Shown: positions 56,959 through 64,000 of the stretch, piece by piece
Layout: each line of letters opens with the position of its first letter
How positions within the stretch are numbered: the stretch's first letter is position 1
Assembly: GCA_029781865.1 (NCBI GenBank)
Contig: JAKOVW010000052.1
Span: 62,001 to 126,000 of the forward strand
From: Bacteroidota bacterium
GTDB taxonomy: Bacteria > Bacteroidota > Bacteroidia > Chitinophagales > Saprospiraceae
Length of the DNA stretch: 64,000 nucleotides
Direction: 5' to 3'
The notes under the pieces: model-generated
Databases searched by the model: none
Seen by the model: the letters and a program-made list of their open reading frames with translations, nothing else
Told to the model about the DNA's origin: nothing
Position numbers and translations under genes: made by a program

Positions 56959-57810
56959 ATGGATAATTCAAAAGCGGTGATGATAACAAATTCACTTCCC
57001 GGAGAAAATAAATTTGTTAAGTTAGATGATTGTACCATAAATTATGATGACAAGGGAATTGGAACAATTCCGGTTATCTTTATTCATGGTTTTCCATTTA
57101 ATAAAACATCATGGCAACCTCAAATGGACTTCATGAAAAGCAAGACCCGTGTAATCGCTTACGATATCCGCGGATTTGGAAATTCCACTTCGGGAAGAGA
57201 AAAAGAAAGTATTTCATTGTTTGCGGATGACCTTATCGAATTTATGGATAGCTTGGGAATTCAAACAGCAGTCGTCTGCGGATTATCCATGGGGGGCTAT
57301 GTAATATTAAATGCAGTTTCAAAATATTCTTCAAGGTTTGAGGCTATTGTGTTATGTGATACACAATGCATTGCGGATACTCCGGAAGTAAAGCAAAAGA
57401 GAATTCAAAGCACTTCTCAGATTATGTCAGGAAAAATTAAGGAGTTTGCAGAGGGATTTATGAAAAATTTATTTTCTATGGAAGTATTGGAATCAGGACA
57501 AGAATTAAAAGACCTGGTTCGAAGTATGATATTATCTACCTCTTCATTAACAATAACGAGAACTTTAAAAGCACTTGCTCAAAGACATGAAATGTGCTCT
57601 ATATTAAAAGATATTGCATTGCCTTCCCTTATTATTTGTGGAAATGAAGATAAACTTACTCCATTGGCGCAATCTGAGTATTTGCATAAAAATATATCGA
57701 ATTCTGAATTGCGTATTATTAAGAGTGCCGGACACCTCTCTAATCTGGAGCAACCAGAGGAGTTTAATTCCTACCTGTCTGAATTCTACGCAGCATTGAA
57801 TAAACAATAA
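56959..57810 (+). CDS. Alpha/beta hydrolase
   Basis: 283 residues. Nucleophile Ser in CGLSMGGYV (about residue 111), oxyanion HGFPFNKT near 36, catalytic Asp in CGNEDKLTP and His in SAGHLSNLEQPEEF. No signal peptide. Starting three bases after the MlaD-like stop, it is clearly part of the operon; a lipid or acyl-ester substrate is an inference from that context. Confidence 0.92.
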   Translation: MDNSKAVMITNSLPGENKFVKLDDCTINYDDKGIGTIPVIFIHGFPFNKTSWQPQMDFMKSKTRVIAYDIRGFGNSTSGREKESISLFADDLIEFMDSLGIQTAVVCGLSMGGYVILNAVSKYSSRFEAIVLCDTQCIADTPEVKQKRIQSTSQIMSGKIKEFAEGFMKNLFSMEVLESGQELKDLVRSMILSTSSLTITRTLKALAQRHEMCSILKDIALPSLIICGNEDKLTPLAQSEYLHKNISNSELRIIKSAGHLSNLEQPEEFNSYLSEFYAALNKQ

Positions 57811-58023
57811 ATTCAGGAATACGCTATTAGTTTGAAACTTGAATCAGATTTTGAACGTCGGTATTTCAATTCCAATAGACTTTTGTAATGAGAAATTGTT
57901 GACGGACACGGTATTTTAGATTCGAATTCCTTTCGATATTTGCCTTGTGTTTTGTAGCCGTTAGCGCTTCATTTGAATTGCCGACAGTTGAAAATCAGAA
58001 ATTGCAGATAAAAAATCAAAACT

Positions 58024-58920
58024 ATGAAGATATGGCATTTGATGACTAAAGTGGGTTTTATACTGAAAGAAACCTTTCGGGAATTTATTAGTGATAATGC
58101 TATTAAGTTAAGTGCTGCATTATCTTATTATACCATTTTTTCATTGCCTCCGCTTTTGATGATTATTATTAGTTTATGTGGTTTTTTCTTTGGGGACGAA
58201 GCAGTGCGGGGGGAGATCTTTGGACAGATCAGGGGATTGGTAGGTAACGATGCTGCCTTGCAAATACAAGAAGCCATTCGAAATGTGAGCCTTTCGAATA
58301 ACAATGCATTTGCGGCCACGATTGGTATTATTGTACTTTTAATTGGAGCTTCCGGTGTGTTTGCTGAAATTCAGGATTCTTTGAATTATATCTGGGGTAT
58401 AAAGGCAAAACCAAAACGTGGATTAGTTAAATTTATCAAAAACAGGTTGATGTCTTTTGCTATGATAGGCTCGACCGGATTTTTATTATTAGTAGGATTG
58501 ATTGTAAACTCGTTGATGGACGTATTGAATAAAAAATTGGCTTATTATTTCCCAAAGGATACCATTTATTTATTCTATTTCATCAATATTGCCATGGTAT
58601 TTCTAATTATTACGTTTTTGTTTTATTTCATATTCAAAACACTTCCCGATGGAAAGGTGGTTCGGATCGATTGTTTGATCGGGGCTTCTTTTACGGCACT
58701 GCTATTCATTATTGGTAAATTTGCAATTGGTGCTTACCTGGGAAGTTCTGCAATTGCTTCTATTTATGGTGCAGCAGGTTCCGTTATCCTGATCCTTGTT
58801 TGGGTCTATTATTCAGCTATTATTCTCTATTTCGGTGCGGAGTTTACCAAAGTTTATGCACATCATCATGGAATGAAAATTGTGCCAAACGAATATTCTA
58901 TAAAAATTAGAAAAGTGTAA
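58024..58920 (+). CDS. YihY/BrkB family membrane protein
   Basis: 298 residues with six membrane segments. The family landmarks KLSAALSYYTIFSLPPLLMIII (about 24-45), LNYIWGIKAKP and the C-terminal YGAAGSVILILVWVYYSAIILYFGAEFTKVYA are all present. The family was once called RNase BN; its physiological role is uncertain, though it has been linked to envelope lipid homeostasis. It follows the Mla operon after about 210 bp. Confidence 0.9.
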   Translation: MKIWHLMTKVGFILKETFREFISDNAIKLSAALSYYTIFSLPPLLMIIISLCGFFFGDEAVRGEIFGQIRGLVGNDAALQIQEAIRNVSLSNNNAFAATIGIIVLLIGASGVFAEIQDSLNYIWGIKAKPKRGLVKFIKNRLMSFAMIGSTGFLLLVGLIVNSLMDVLNKKLAYYFPKDTIYLFYFINIAMVFLIITFLFYFIFKTLPDGKVVRIDCLIGASFTALLFIIGKFAIGAYLGSSAIASIYGAAGSVILILVWVYYSAIILYFGAEFTKVYAHHHGMKIVPNEYSIKIRKV

Positions 58921-59035
58921 TACATCAGATCTTTAAATGGGGTTGGCAAGAATGCAGCTTCAATTTGTTTGAAGAAGAATGGGTTAACACAATTCGCATG
59001 TTATAATTTCTTAAATGGAATTTAATTTGAAATAC

Positions 59036-59098
59036 GTGAATGTTGTAACAAAATTATTGATTTATGTAATCTTATTCATTCCGGATGAAGGATATTTG
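59036..59098 (+). promoter_or_regulatory. Paired GTAA operator 6 (CsbD-like gene)
   Basis: Half-sites GTGAATGTTGTAA and TTGATTTATGTAA with GTAA at 59045 and 59066 (21 bp). GATATTTG ends at 59098, with TTTG 29 bp beyond the second GTAA. Confidence 0.72.
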
Positions 59099-59155
59099 CA
59101 ATGTAATAATATTATTGCAACTGTCCCGCAGGTAACGGGAAATTAAATTTATAAT

Positions 59156-59356
59156 ATGATTAATACACCAACCGCCTCTATTCCAGGTAAAGTAAATTGG
59201 AGTGAGCAAAAAGCTAAGTTGAAAGCAAAGTATTCCACTTTGACCGATTCAGATCTGCAATACGAGAATGGAAAAAAGGATGAAATGATGGATAAGCTTC
59301 AAGTCAAACTTGGCAAAACTAAAGAAGAGTTAGCTGCGATCATAGCAGCCCTATAA
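59156..59356 (+). CDS. CsbD-like stress protein
   Basis: 66 residues, cytosolic and highly charged. The KVNWSEQKAKLKAKYSTLTDSDLQYENGKKDEMMDKLQ segment is a CsbD-family domain (general-stress proteins of the sigma-B regulon in Bacillus). No enzyme activity is known. It has its own paired-GTAA operator and a terminator, so it is a monocistronic member of the proposed regulon. Confidence 0.88.
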   Translation: MINTPTASIPGKVNWSEQKAKLKAKYSTLTDSDLQYENGKKDEMMDKLQVKLGKTKEELAAIIAAL

Positions 59357-59372
59357 AGATTCTTGTAAGAAA

Positions 59373-59408
59373 ACATCGCTGGGTGTAATGCCCGGCGGTG
59401 TTTTTTTA
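59373..59408 (+). terminator. CsbD-like gene terminator
   Basis: Hairpin CATCGC-TGGG/CCCG-GCGGTG followed by seven T, just after the stop codon. Confidence 0.85.
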
Positions 59409-59502
59409 TTGTATTTTTTGAAATAATTAAAGCTTGGTTCAAATTAAAAGGATGCACTATTTATTTTTAATAATGCGGTTCATTTATGGGCTGTTTAAAT
59501 GT

Positions 59503-59565
59503 GAGAATAATGTAACAATTTCCGGAAATTGTGTAACTCAGTCATCCAACGAAGCAAGACATTTG
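59503..59565 (+). promoter_or_regulatory. Paired GTAA operator 7 (small membrane protein operon)
   Basis: Half-sites GAGAATAATGTAA and GGAAATTGTGTAA with GTAA at 59512 and 59533 (21 bp). GACATTTG ends at 59565, with TTTG 29 bp beyond the second GTAA. Confidence 0.7.
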
Positions 59566-59620
59566 TGAGGTGAAAGATTATTCACAACTGAGCCGTCAGA
59601 TGCGGTGAAAAAAATGTCAT

Positions 59621-59941
59621 ATGAAAAAATTTACACTTTCTTTATTTACAGTATTAATGATGCTGGCCATCATTCCAGTACAGGCAAAAGCAGGGATGGG
59701 TATTCATCCGGTTACTACAGATTCGACGAAATCAGCAGAATCTATTGAAGCAAATGCCTTGATCATTCGGTTGAATGAAATAAAATCAATGGATAGATCT
59801 AAGCTTAGCTCAACTGAAAAAAAAGAATTGAAAAAAGAAGTAAAAAGCTTGAAAACCCGTCTTAAAGAAGTGGGAGGAGGAGTATATCTTTCAGCAGGAG
59901 CAATAATCATTATCATTTTATTGCTGATTCTTTTACTCTAG
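59621..59941 (+). CDS. Small exported protein with C-terminal membrane helix
   Basis: 106 residues: signal peptide (cleavage after VQAKA), a helical charged middle (about 40-85) with SAESIEANALIIRLNEIKSMDRSKLSSTEKKELKKE, then YLSAGAIIIIILLLILLL as a C-terminal membrane anchor. Unknown function. The pattern (signal, short coiled region, terminal helix) is common in small Bacteroidota stress-cluster proteins. First gene of a possible operon with the lmo0937-like gene. Confidence 0.75.
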   Translation: MKKFTLSLFTVLMMLAIIPVQAKAGMGIHPVTTDSTKSAESIEANALIIRLNEIKSMDRSKLSSTEKKELKKEVKSLKTRLKEVGGGVYLSAGAIIIIILLLILLL

Positions 59942-59989
59942 AATAATCGATATTCTGAATTGAATTAATAATATACAAAAATAGATAAA

Positions 59990-60145
59990 ATGGGAAATTT
60001 ACTTTATTTAATAGCAGTAATACTGATTATTGCGTGGCTTGTAGGATTTTTTGCTTATGGAACCGGCGGTATCATTCATATTCTGCTTGTGATTGCTGTA
60101 ATTGCAATTTTACTTAGAGTGATTCAGGGAAGAAGAATAGGGTAA
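59990..60145 (+). CDS. lmo0937 family small membrane protein
   Basis: 51 residues with two hydrophobic helices: GNLLYLIAVILIIAWLVGFF, then GTGGIIHILLVIAVIAILLRVIQGRR. This matches the lmo0937 family of tiny membrane proteins found in stress and envelope-stress clusters. It begins 48 bp after the preceding stop, with an A-rich leader. Confidence 0.9.
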   Translation: MGNLLYLIAVILIIAWLVGFFAYGTGGIIHILLVIAVIAILLRVIQGRRIG

Positions 60146-60272
60146 TTCAGTTGTTTGCTTTCGAATGAATATTCGATGTCAGACTTGAACTCAGAATCAG
60201 GAAGTTTCAAAGGTCGATTGACACTATTCATGCAGATTGATGGAATGAATTATTTATTTTAAAATAAAAGGT

Positions 60273-60500
60273 ATGCAAACAAGAAATATGGGAATATTTA
60301 TCGGAGTGATAGGTATCCTAATGATGATCTATACTGGATTCAATTATGTTACTGAAAAGAAGGTAATTGATTTAGGTCCTTTACAGATTAACAGGGAAGT
60401 GGATCATCCGATTTCCTGGTCACCTGTTATTGGGGCAATTTTAATTATTGGTGGGATAGCACTTATCGTTACGAATAAGTCAAAGGTATTAAGCTCATAA
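60273..60500 (+). CDS. Two-helix small membrane protein
   Basis: 75 residues with membrane helices at about 6-24 and 50-68, separated by a periplasmic-looking loop (VTEKKVIDLGPLQINREVDHP). Unknown function; frequently seen in such small-protein stress clusters. Confidence 0.75.
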   Translation: MQTRNMGIFIGVIGILMMIYTGFNYVTEKKVIDLGPLQINREVDHPISWSPVIGAILIIGGIALIVTNKSKVLSS

Positions 60501-60596
60501 ACTGGGTTCGTTCGGAAAGATAATTATAAGACGCAATATGAAAAGCAATCATTCAGCATAAGTATATATTTATTTATTTATGAATAAATAAGATTT

Positions 60597-60779
60597 ATGA
60601 AAAAAAGGGATGTGTCAATTAACCAGGTAGCTTTGAAAAAAGTGTTTAAAGGTACGCATAAGAAAGTTACCGCTTTTATTCAGGATACCAGACAAAAGCA
60701 ATTAGCTCATGTGGATAAAGCAGTTGAATTTGCCTTAAAAACGTATGAGTTGCTTTGTCTTACCAGTGAATGTCAATAG
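60597..60779 (+). CDS. Possible small basic protein
   Basis: 60 residues, Lys-rich and helical (KKVFKGTHKKVTAFIQDTRQKQLAHVDKAVEFALKTYELL). ATG start after an AT-rich leader. No family recognised. It could be a chance frame, but the amphipathic pattern and position in a run of small genes favour a real one. Confidence 0.35.
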   Translation: MKKRDVSINQVALKKVFKGTHKKVTAFIQDTRQKQLAHVDKAVEFALKTYELLCLTSECQ

Positions 60780-61281
60780 GATTTAAGGAGTATAAGCTTG
60801 TATGGTATTCGGTGGAATCTTTATTTATCGTGTATATTTCAGCAGCTATTAAAGGATGGATCTGGCGTATGAACATCAACACTGTAATATTTATCTCAAG
60901 GATTGAACACCAGGATGGAGATCAGATTCAAGATCAGGAATACAAACACAAAGCCATATTAAGTTTGTGATATTTACTAACTCATTTCACAAGAAATACA
61001 TGCGTTGAATTTGTAAACACCGGATTCAAAACAGATGTGAGTAATGATTAGTTAAAAATACCGGATTTGTGAATGAATGAATTAGCGGCAGCGAAATTAA
61101 ATATATATCTTTAGGAAGTTGCTATGAATGATCCTATCTGAGGTTACAGGAAATGATTTTTATCATATTAGATTGGAACGCCTGTAAATTAATTGAAAAC
61201 TAATTTTGGTAAGATAGTTTTAAAATTGTTAAAGAGACTGCCTTCAGCATGGAGGCAGTTTTTTGTAATCTAAATAAGCAC
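60780..61281. other. Region upstream of the iron-permease-like gene
   Basis: About 500 bp with no convincing gene (a 66-codon frame starting at 60770 is doubtful). It ends with a -7 box TAATTTTG (61201-61208) and a terminator-like hairpin just before the next start codon. Confidence 0.5.
61237..61264 (+). terminator. Terminator-like hairpin in the leader of the iron-permease-like gene
   Basis: ACTGCCT/AGGCAGT stem (61237-61243, 61253-61259) followed by six T, ending 17 bases before ATG 61282. It lies downstream of the -7 box at 61201, so it would be inside the leader (attenuator). Confidence 0.6.
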
Positions 61282-61671
61282 ATGAGAATTATTTATCGAC
61301 ATACCGAAAGATACTTTGAAAAATTAACAACGCTTGTAAATGCAGTTCTGGGCAATTCAATTACATTTATTCTTGCAGTTGGTTTGGTGGTATTTTGGCT
61401 AACCAACAGACGGTTTTATACACAAGACATTCATGATTGTATACATGATGTAATTCTTGGGGTATCTTTTTTGACCTTATTTGTAATACAAAGATCGTTT
61501 AATCATTTTTCAGGTTCACTCCATATCAAAGTGAATGAATTAGTGGCGTCGCATGAACCAGCAAATAACAATGTTATTAATGTTGAGGAAAGAACTGAAA
61601 TGGAGATCATAGAACTTACCAAAGAATATGCTGAACTGGTTGACAATGCCAGGGTTGGTGATCCGGATTAA
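61282..61671 (+). CDS. Low-affinity iron permease family protein
   Basis: 129 residues from ATG 61282; an earlier in-frame ATG at 61249 lies inside the terminator-like hairpin. Two membrane helices (about 20-42 and 57-75) with GNSITFILAVGLVVFWLTNRRF, HDCIHDVILGVSFLTLFVIQRSFNH and a conserved acidic C-terminal EERTEMEIIELTKEYAEL segment. This is the low-affinity iron permease family, although iron transport by short bacterial members is unproven. Confidence 0.8.
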   Translation: MRIIYRHTERYFEKLTTLVNAVLGNSITFILAVGLVVFWLTNRRFYTQDIHDCIHDVILGVSFLTLFVIQRSFNHFSGSLHIKVNELVASHEPANNNVINVEERTEMEIIELTKEYAELVDNARVGDPD

Positions 61672-61794
61672 TTTGATTGGGCCGACCTTTGAACAGATGA
61701 GTATATGCGAATACCCGGGGGTTTTCTTTGCTTACTAGTATTGGCGCGGGCTTATCGGAATTATTGAGGTAAAGGTAGAGGCCAATTTCAATAA

Positions 61795-62961
61795 ATGAAC
61801 GTAAAAACTGTAATGAAGTTTATTAAATTAAAAAAGAGATATATTGTATTACTGAGTGTTGCAGTCTTTTTAATTGTACTACGCGTCTTGTTGCCTTATT
61901 TCGTGCTCAGATATGCCAATGCTAAAGTATCTGAAATAAAAGGTTATTATGGGCATATTGATGATATTGATTTATCTCTTATAAGAGGTGCATATATTAT
62001 CAGGAGTATGTATCTAAATAAAATCGATAAGGAATCTTTGAAACAAATTCCTTTTTTCAAATGTGCTAAAATTGATTTATCCATTCGATGGAAGCCATTA
62101 TTTAATGTTAAACTGGTCGGGAAAATGGAATTAGATTCACCAATAATAGTATTTACCAGAAACAAAGTCGAGATTGGGGATATAAAAAAAGATACCAGCG
62201 ATTTGCGCAAACTCTTTAATGCTTTAATGCCTTTGAAAGTAGACCGGTTTGAGGGCAATAATGGAGCCATACATTATATAGATAATGGGTCCAGTCCCAA
62301 AGTAGATATATCACTGAAGCAGGCACATATACTCGCTTTAAATCTTACCAATGTGACCAACTCGAAAGTAGAATTACCTTCAGACGTTTTTGCAGAAGCT
62401 TCTATGTATGGCGGGAAATTGAATTTAAATATGAAGCTAAACCCGATGGCGGTGCTCACCACTTTTGATTTGAATGCAGAAATAAAAAATATTAATCTGG
62501 CTTCACTAAATGATTTATTAAAAGCATATGGACATTTTGATGTAAACAAAGGCACAATGGGATTATATATGGAAATGGCAACCAGGGATGGTAAATTCAT
62601 GGGATATGTCAAACCGGTTATTAAGGATTTGGATGTCATCGGACCAGAAGATAAAAATGATTCATTTTTTCAAAAAATCTGGGAGTCTGTAATAAGTGTT
62701 GCCGGAGTGATTCTTAAAAATCAAAGTAAGGATCAGGTAGCGACTAAAATACGACTGGAAGGCAATTATCATGATCCGAAAACGAATACATTGGATGCTG
62801 TTTGGGAAATCCTGCGCAATGCATTTATTCGGGCACTCATTCCTAGTGTGGAGAATGCAATAAACCTGAATTCGGTAAAAGATGAAAGGGAAGTTGCCAA
62901 GTTAACGCCTGTATCAAAGGGTAGCCCACATTCAAAGAAATCAGTCAAGAATAAGAAATAA
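61795..62961 (+). CDS. DUF748/AsmA-like membrane protein
   Basis: 388 residues: an N-terminal signal anchor (about 13-36), then a beta-rich periplasmic region with RFEGNNGAIHYIDNGSSPKVDISLKQ near 155-180, KLNLNMKLNPMAVLTTFDLNAEIKNINLASLNDLLKAYGHFDVNKG near 215-260, and a basic C-terminal tail. This fits the DUF748 group of AsmA-like proteins, thought to help lipid movement between membranes. It fits the Mla/YihY envelope theme of this stretch. Confidence 0.8.
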   Translation: MNVKTVMKFIKLKKRYIVLLSVAVFLIVLRVLLPYFVLRYANAKVSEIKGYYGHIDDIDLSLIRGAYIIRSMYLNKIDKESLKQIPFFKCAKIDLSIRWKPLFNVKLVGKMELDSPIIVFTRNKVEIGDIKKDTSDLRKLFNALMPLKVDRFEGNNGAIHYIDNGSSPKVDISLKQAHILALNLTNVTNSKVELPSDVFAEASMYGGKLNLNMKLNPMAVLTTFDLNAEIKNINLASLNDLLKAYGHFDVNKGTMGLYMEMATRDGKFMGYVKPVIKDLDVIGPEDKNDSFFQKIWESVISVAGVILKNQSKDQVATKIRLEGNYHDPKTNTLDAVWEILRNAFIRALIPSVENAINLNSVKDEREVAKLTPVSKGSPHSKKSVKNKK

Positions 62962-63425
62962 TAATTACTGAGGTTTCTGACTAAGACATAATGAAATTGA
63001 ATTTTCAGGTTTCGAAATGAACTATTAGTTTGAGGAAGCTTCTATCACACATTCTGAATATGCCCTTTATAGCTTGTTTTTGAGTGGCCTCAGAAAACAA
63101 AAGGTGTGATAGCTTAGCTATTTTTGGAAAACTTATTCAAAAGTGATCTCTAAAATAAGAGGATTGTAAGGGTTGCATTACAACAGAAAAAACTGACAAA
63201 GTGCAGGATTGTTATAAAGAGGGTAGGTGTAACTAAAAGAAATTGCATCACTTTTTTTAATTGAATTGGATCATAAATTATAGCAGGGGCAGCTAAAATC
63301 AATATTAGCCGAATTCCCGGTTAGGATAGATTGAATCATGGTTCTATACAATTTTTAATGTGTTGTTGTAAATTTGATAAAGAATAGAAAACTGTTGATA
63401 CTTTTGACAAATCAATGAACATTAT
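62962..63425. other. Intergenic region, one long inverted repeat
   Basis: 464 bp without a gene. CTATCACAC (63042-63050) and GTGTGATAG (63104-63112) form a nine-base inverted repeat 53 bp apart. Otherwise nothing recognised; no paired-GTAA site. Confidence 0.5.
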
Positions 63426-64000
63426 ATGAATAAATTTGATAAACTGCCATTTTACATCAGAGCTTCTTTGTTCTTGCTTGGATTGTATTTATTTATTACC
63501 ATGCTATCTATTGGTCAGGATATCATACTTCCGCTGATATACGGAGCAATTATCGCTATCTCAATTAGTCCTTTAGTAAAAATGATGGTAAAAAGAAGAA
63601 TCAACCGGACAGTTTCTATTGCAGGAGTATTAACGATTGCTTCTTTATTGGTAATTACACTTTTCGTTTTGCTTTCATCCCAGGTGACTTTGTTCAAAGA
63701 TGCTTTTCCGAGATTAAGTATGAAGTTCCAGGATCTGGTAAATCAGACGGTTAACTGGATTTCGATCAATTTTAACATTCGTAGTGAAAATATCAATGCC
63801 TGGATTGCAAACATTTATTCGGAAATTTTAAAGAATAGTAATGCAGCAATCGGTACAACACTTACTACTATAGGAGGAGTTTTTTCAACAGCCGTACTAA
63901 CTCCGGTGTATTCCTTTATGATATTATATTATCAATCGCATTTAGTAGCGTTTGCCCATAGTTTGTTTGGATCTGATAATGATGACAAAGTAACTGAAAT
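63426..64000 (+). CDS. AI-2E family transporter, truncated at window edge
   Basis: First 191 residues of a polytopic protein. ASLFLLGLYLFITMLSIGQDIILPLIYGAIIAISISPLVKMM and the long amphipathic PRLSMKFQDLVNQTVNWI region, then TTIGGVFSTAVLTPVYSFMILYY, fit the start of the AI-2E/PerM family. The rest lies beyond 64000. Family members include autoinducer-2 exporters and sodium/proton antiporters; the substrate here is unknown. Confidence 0.82.
   Translation, partial: MNKFDKLPFYIRASLFLLGLYLFITMLSIGQDIILPLIYGAIIAISISPLVKMMVKRRINRTVSIAGVLTIASLLVITLFVLLSSQVTLFKDAFPRLSMKFQDLVNQTVNWISINFNIRSENINAWIANIYSEILKNSNAAIGTTLTTIGGVFSTAVLTPVYSFMILYYQSHLVAFAHSLFGSDNDDKVTE

Noticed and set aside
57861-57888. GTAT and GTAA motifs before the YihY gene as an eighth operator
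   Set aside because: The spacing is 24 bp, not 21, and the first box is GTAT.
60770-60970. 66-codon plus-strand frame overlapping the small basic gene
   Set aside because: Overlaps another frame, low-complexity C-terminus, no recognisable protein pattern.
61787-61800. Single TTCAATAAATGAAC before the AsmA-like gene as a LytTR site
   Set aside because: No second copy 21 bp away on either side, unlike the paired sites.

Overview
This is a chromosome segment from a Bacteroidota bacterium, most likely a Saprospiria-type lineage. Supporting signs are: several large secreted proteins with type IX secretion (T9SS) sorting domains, one ending in a gliding-associated (type B) domain; lipoprotein and beta-barrel genes; a type III glutamine synthetase; no visible Shine-Dalgarno sequences; and many starts preceded by the Bacteroidota -7 box TAnnTTTG. 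No rRNA, tRNA, prophage or CRISPR was found. The only mobile-element gene is a REP-type tyrosine transposase. The assignment rests on reading proteins and motifs by eye; no database search was run.

Layout. 0.1-3.8 kb: TerC-like membrane protein, DnaQ-like exonuclease, and an MbnP-like copper lipoprotein next to a di-haem MauG/MbnH-like peroxidase. 3.75-4.65 kb: a gene-free stretch with direct repeats and three terminator-like hairpins. 4.6-10.9 kb: glutamine synthetase III, then a propeller sensor kinase and LytTR response regulator, with paired TTCAATAA repeats 21 bp apart upstream. 11.4-14.2 kb: acylphosphatase and the tyrosine-degradation pair HmgA/HppD. 14.3-22.1 kb: secreted proteins, a tyrosine phosphatase, a glycosyltransferase, a CoA-binding protein, proline dehydrogenase and shikimate dehydrogenase. 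22.4-27.5 kb: REP-type transposase, then miaB, a sigma-54 activator, lptE, a TPR protein and secG in one tight operon. 29.5-31.4 kb: groES-groEL. 31.5-37.9 kb: two large minus-strand T9SS proteins; the second has a ten-G tract across its start region that looks like a phase-variation switch. 39.0-46.0 kb: a PNGase F-like secreted protein and a DUF6702/HupE/M1-peptidase group. 46.1-46.55 kb: a 98-bp tandem array.

47-64 kb looks like one envelope and general-stress neighbourhood: outer-membrane barrel, DUF1003 protein, TIGR03118-like lipoprotein, AraC-type regulator, hybrid histidine kinase and response regulator, a Mla-type lipid transporter (permease, ATPase, MCE protein) with an alpha/beta hydrolase, YihY, CsbD-like and lmo0937-like small proteins, iron-permease-like protein, a DUF748/AsmA-like protein and a truncated AI-2E family transporter. 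Seven transcription units here carry the same upstream architecture: two GTAA-centred half-sites exactly 21 bp apart and, in six of the seven, a TTTG box 29-30 bp beyond the second. One of the seven is the AraC-type regulator gene itself. I read this as an undescribed autoregulated stress regulon and consider it the main discovery in the window.
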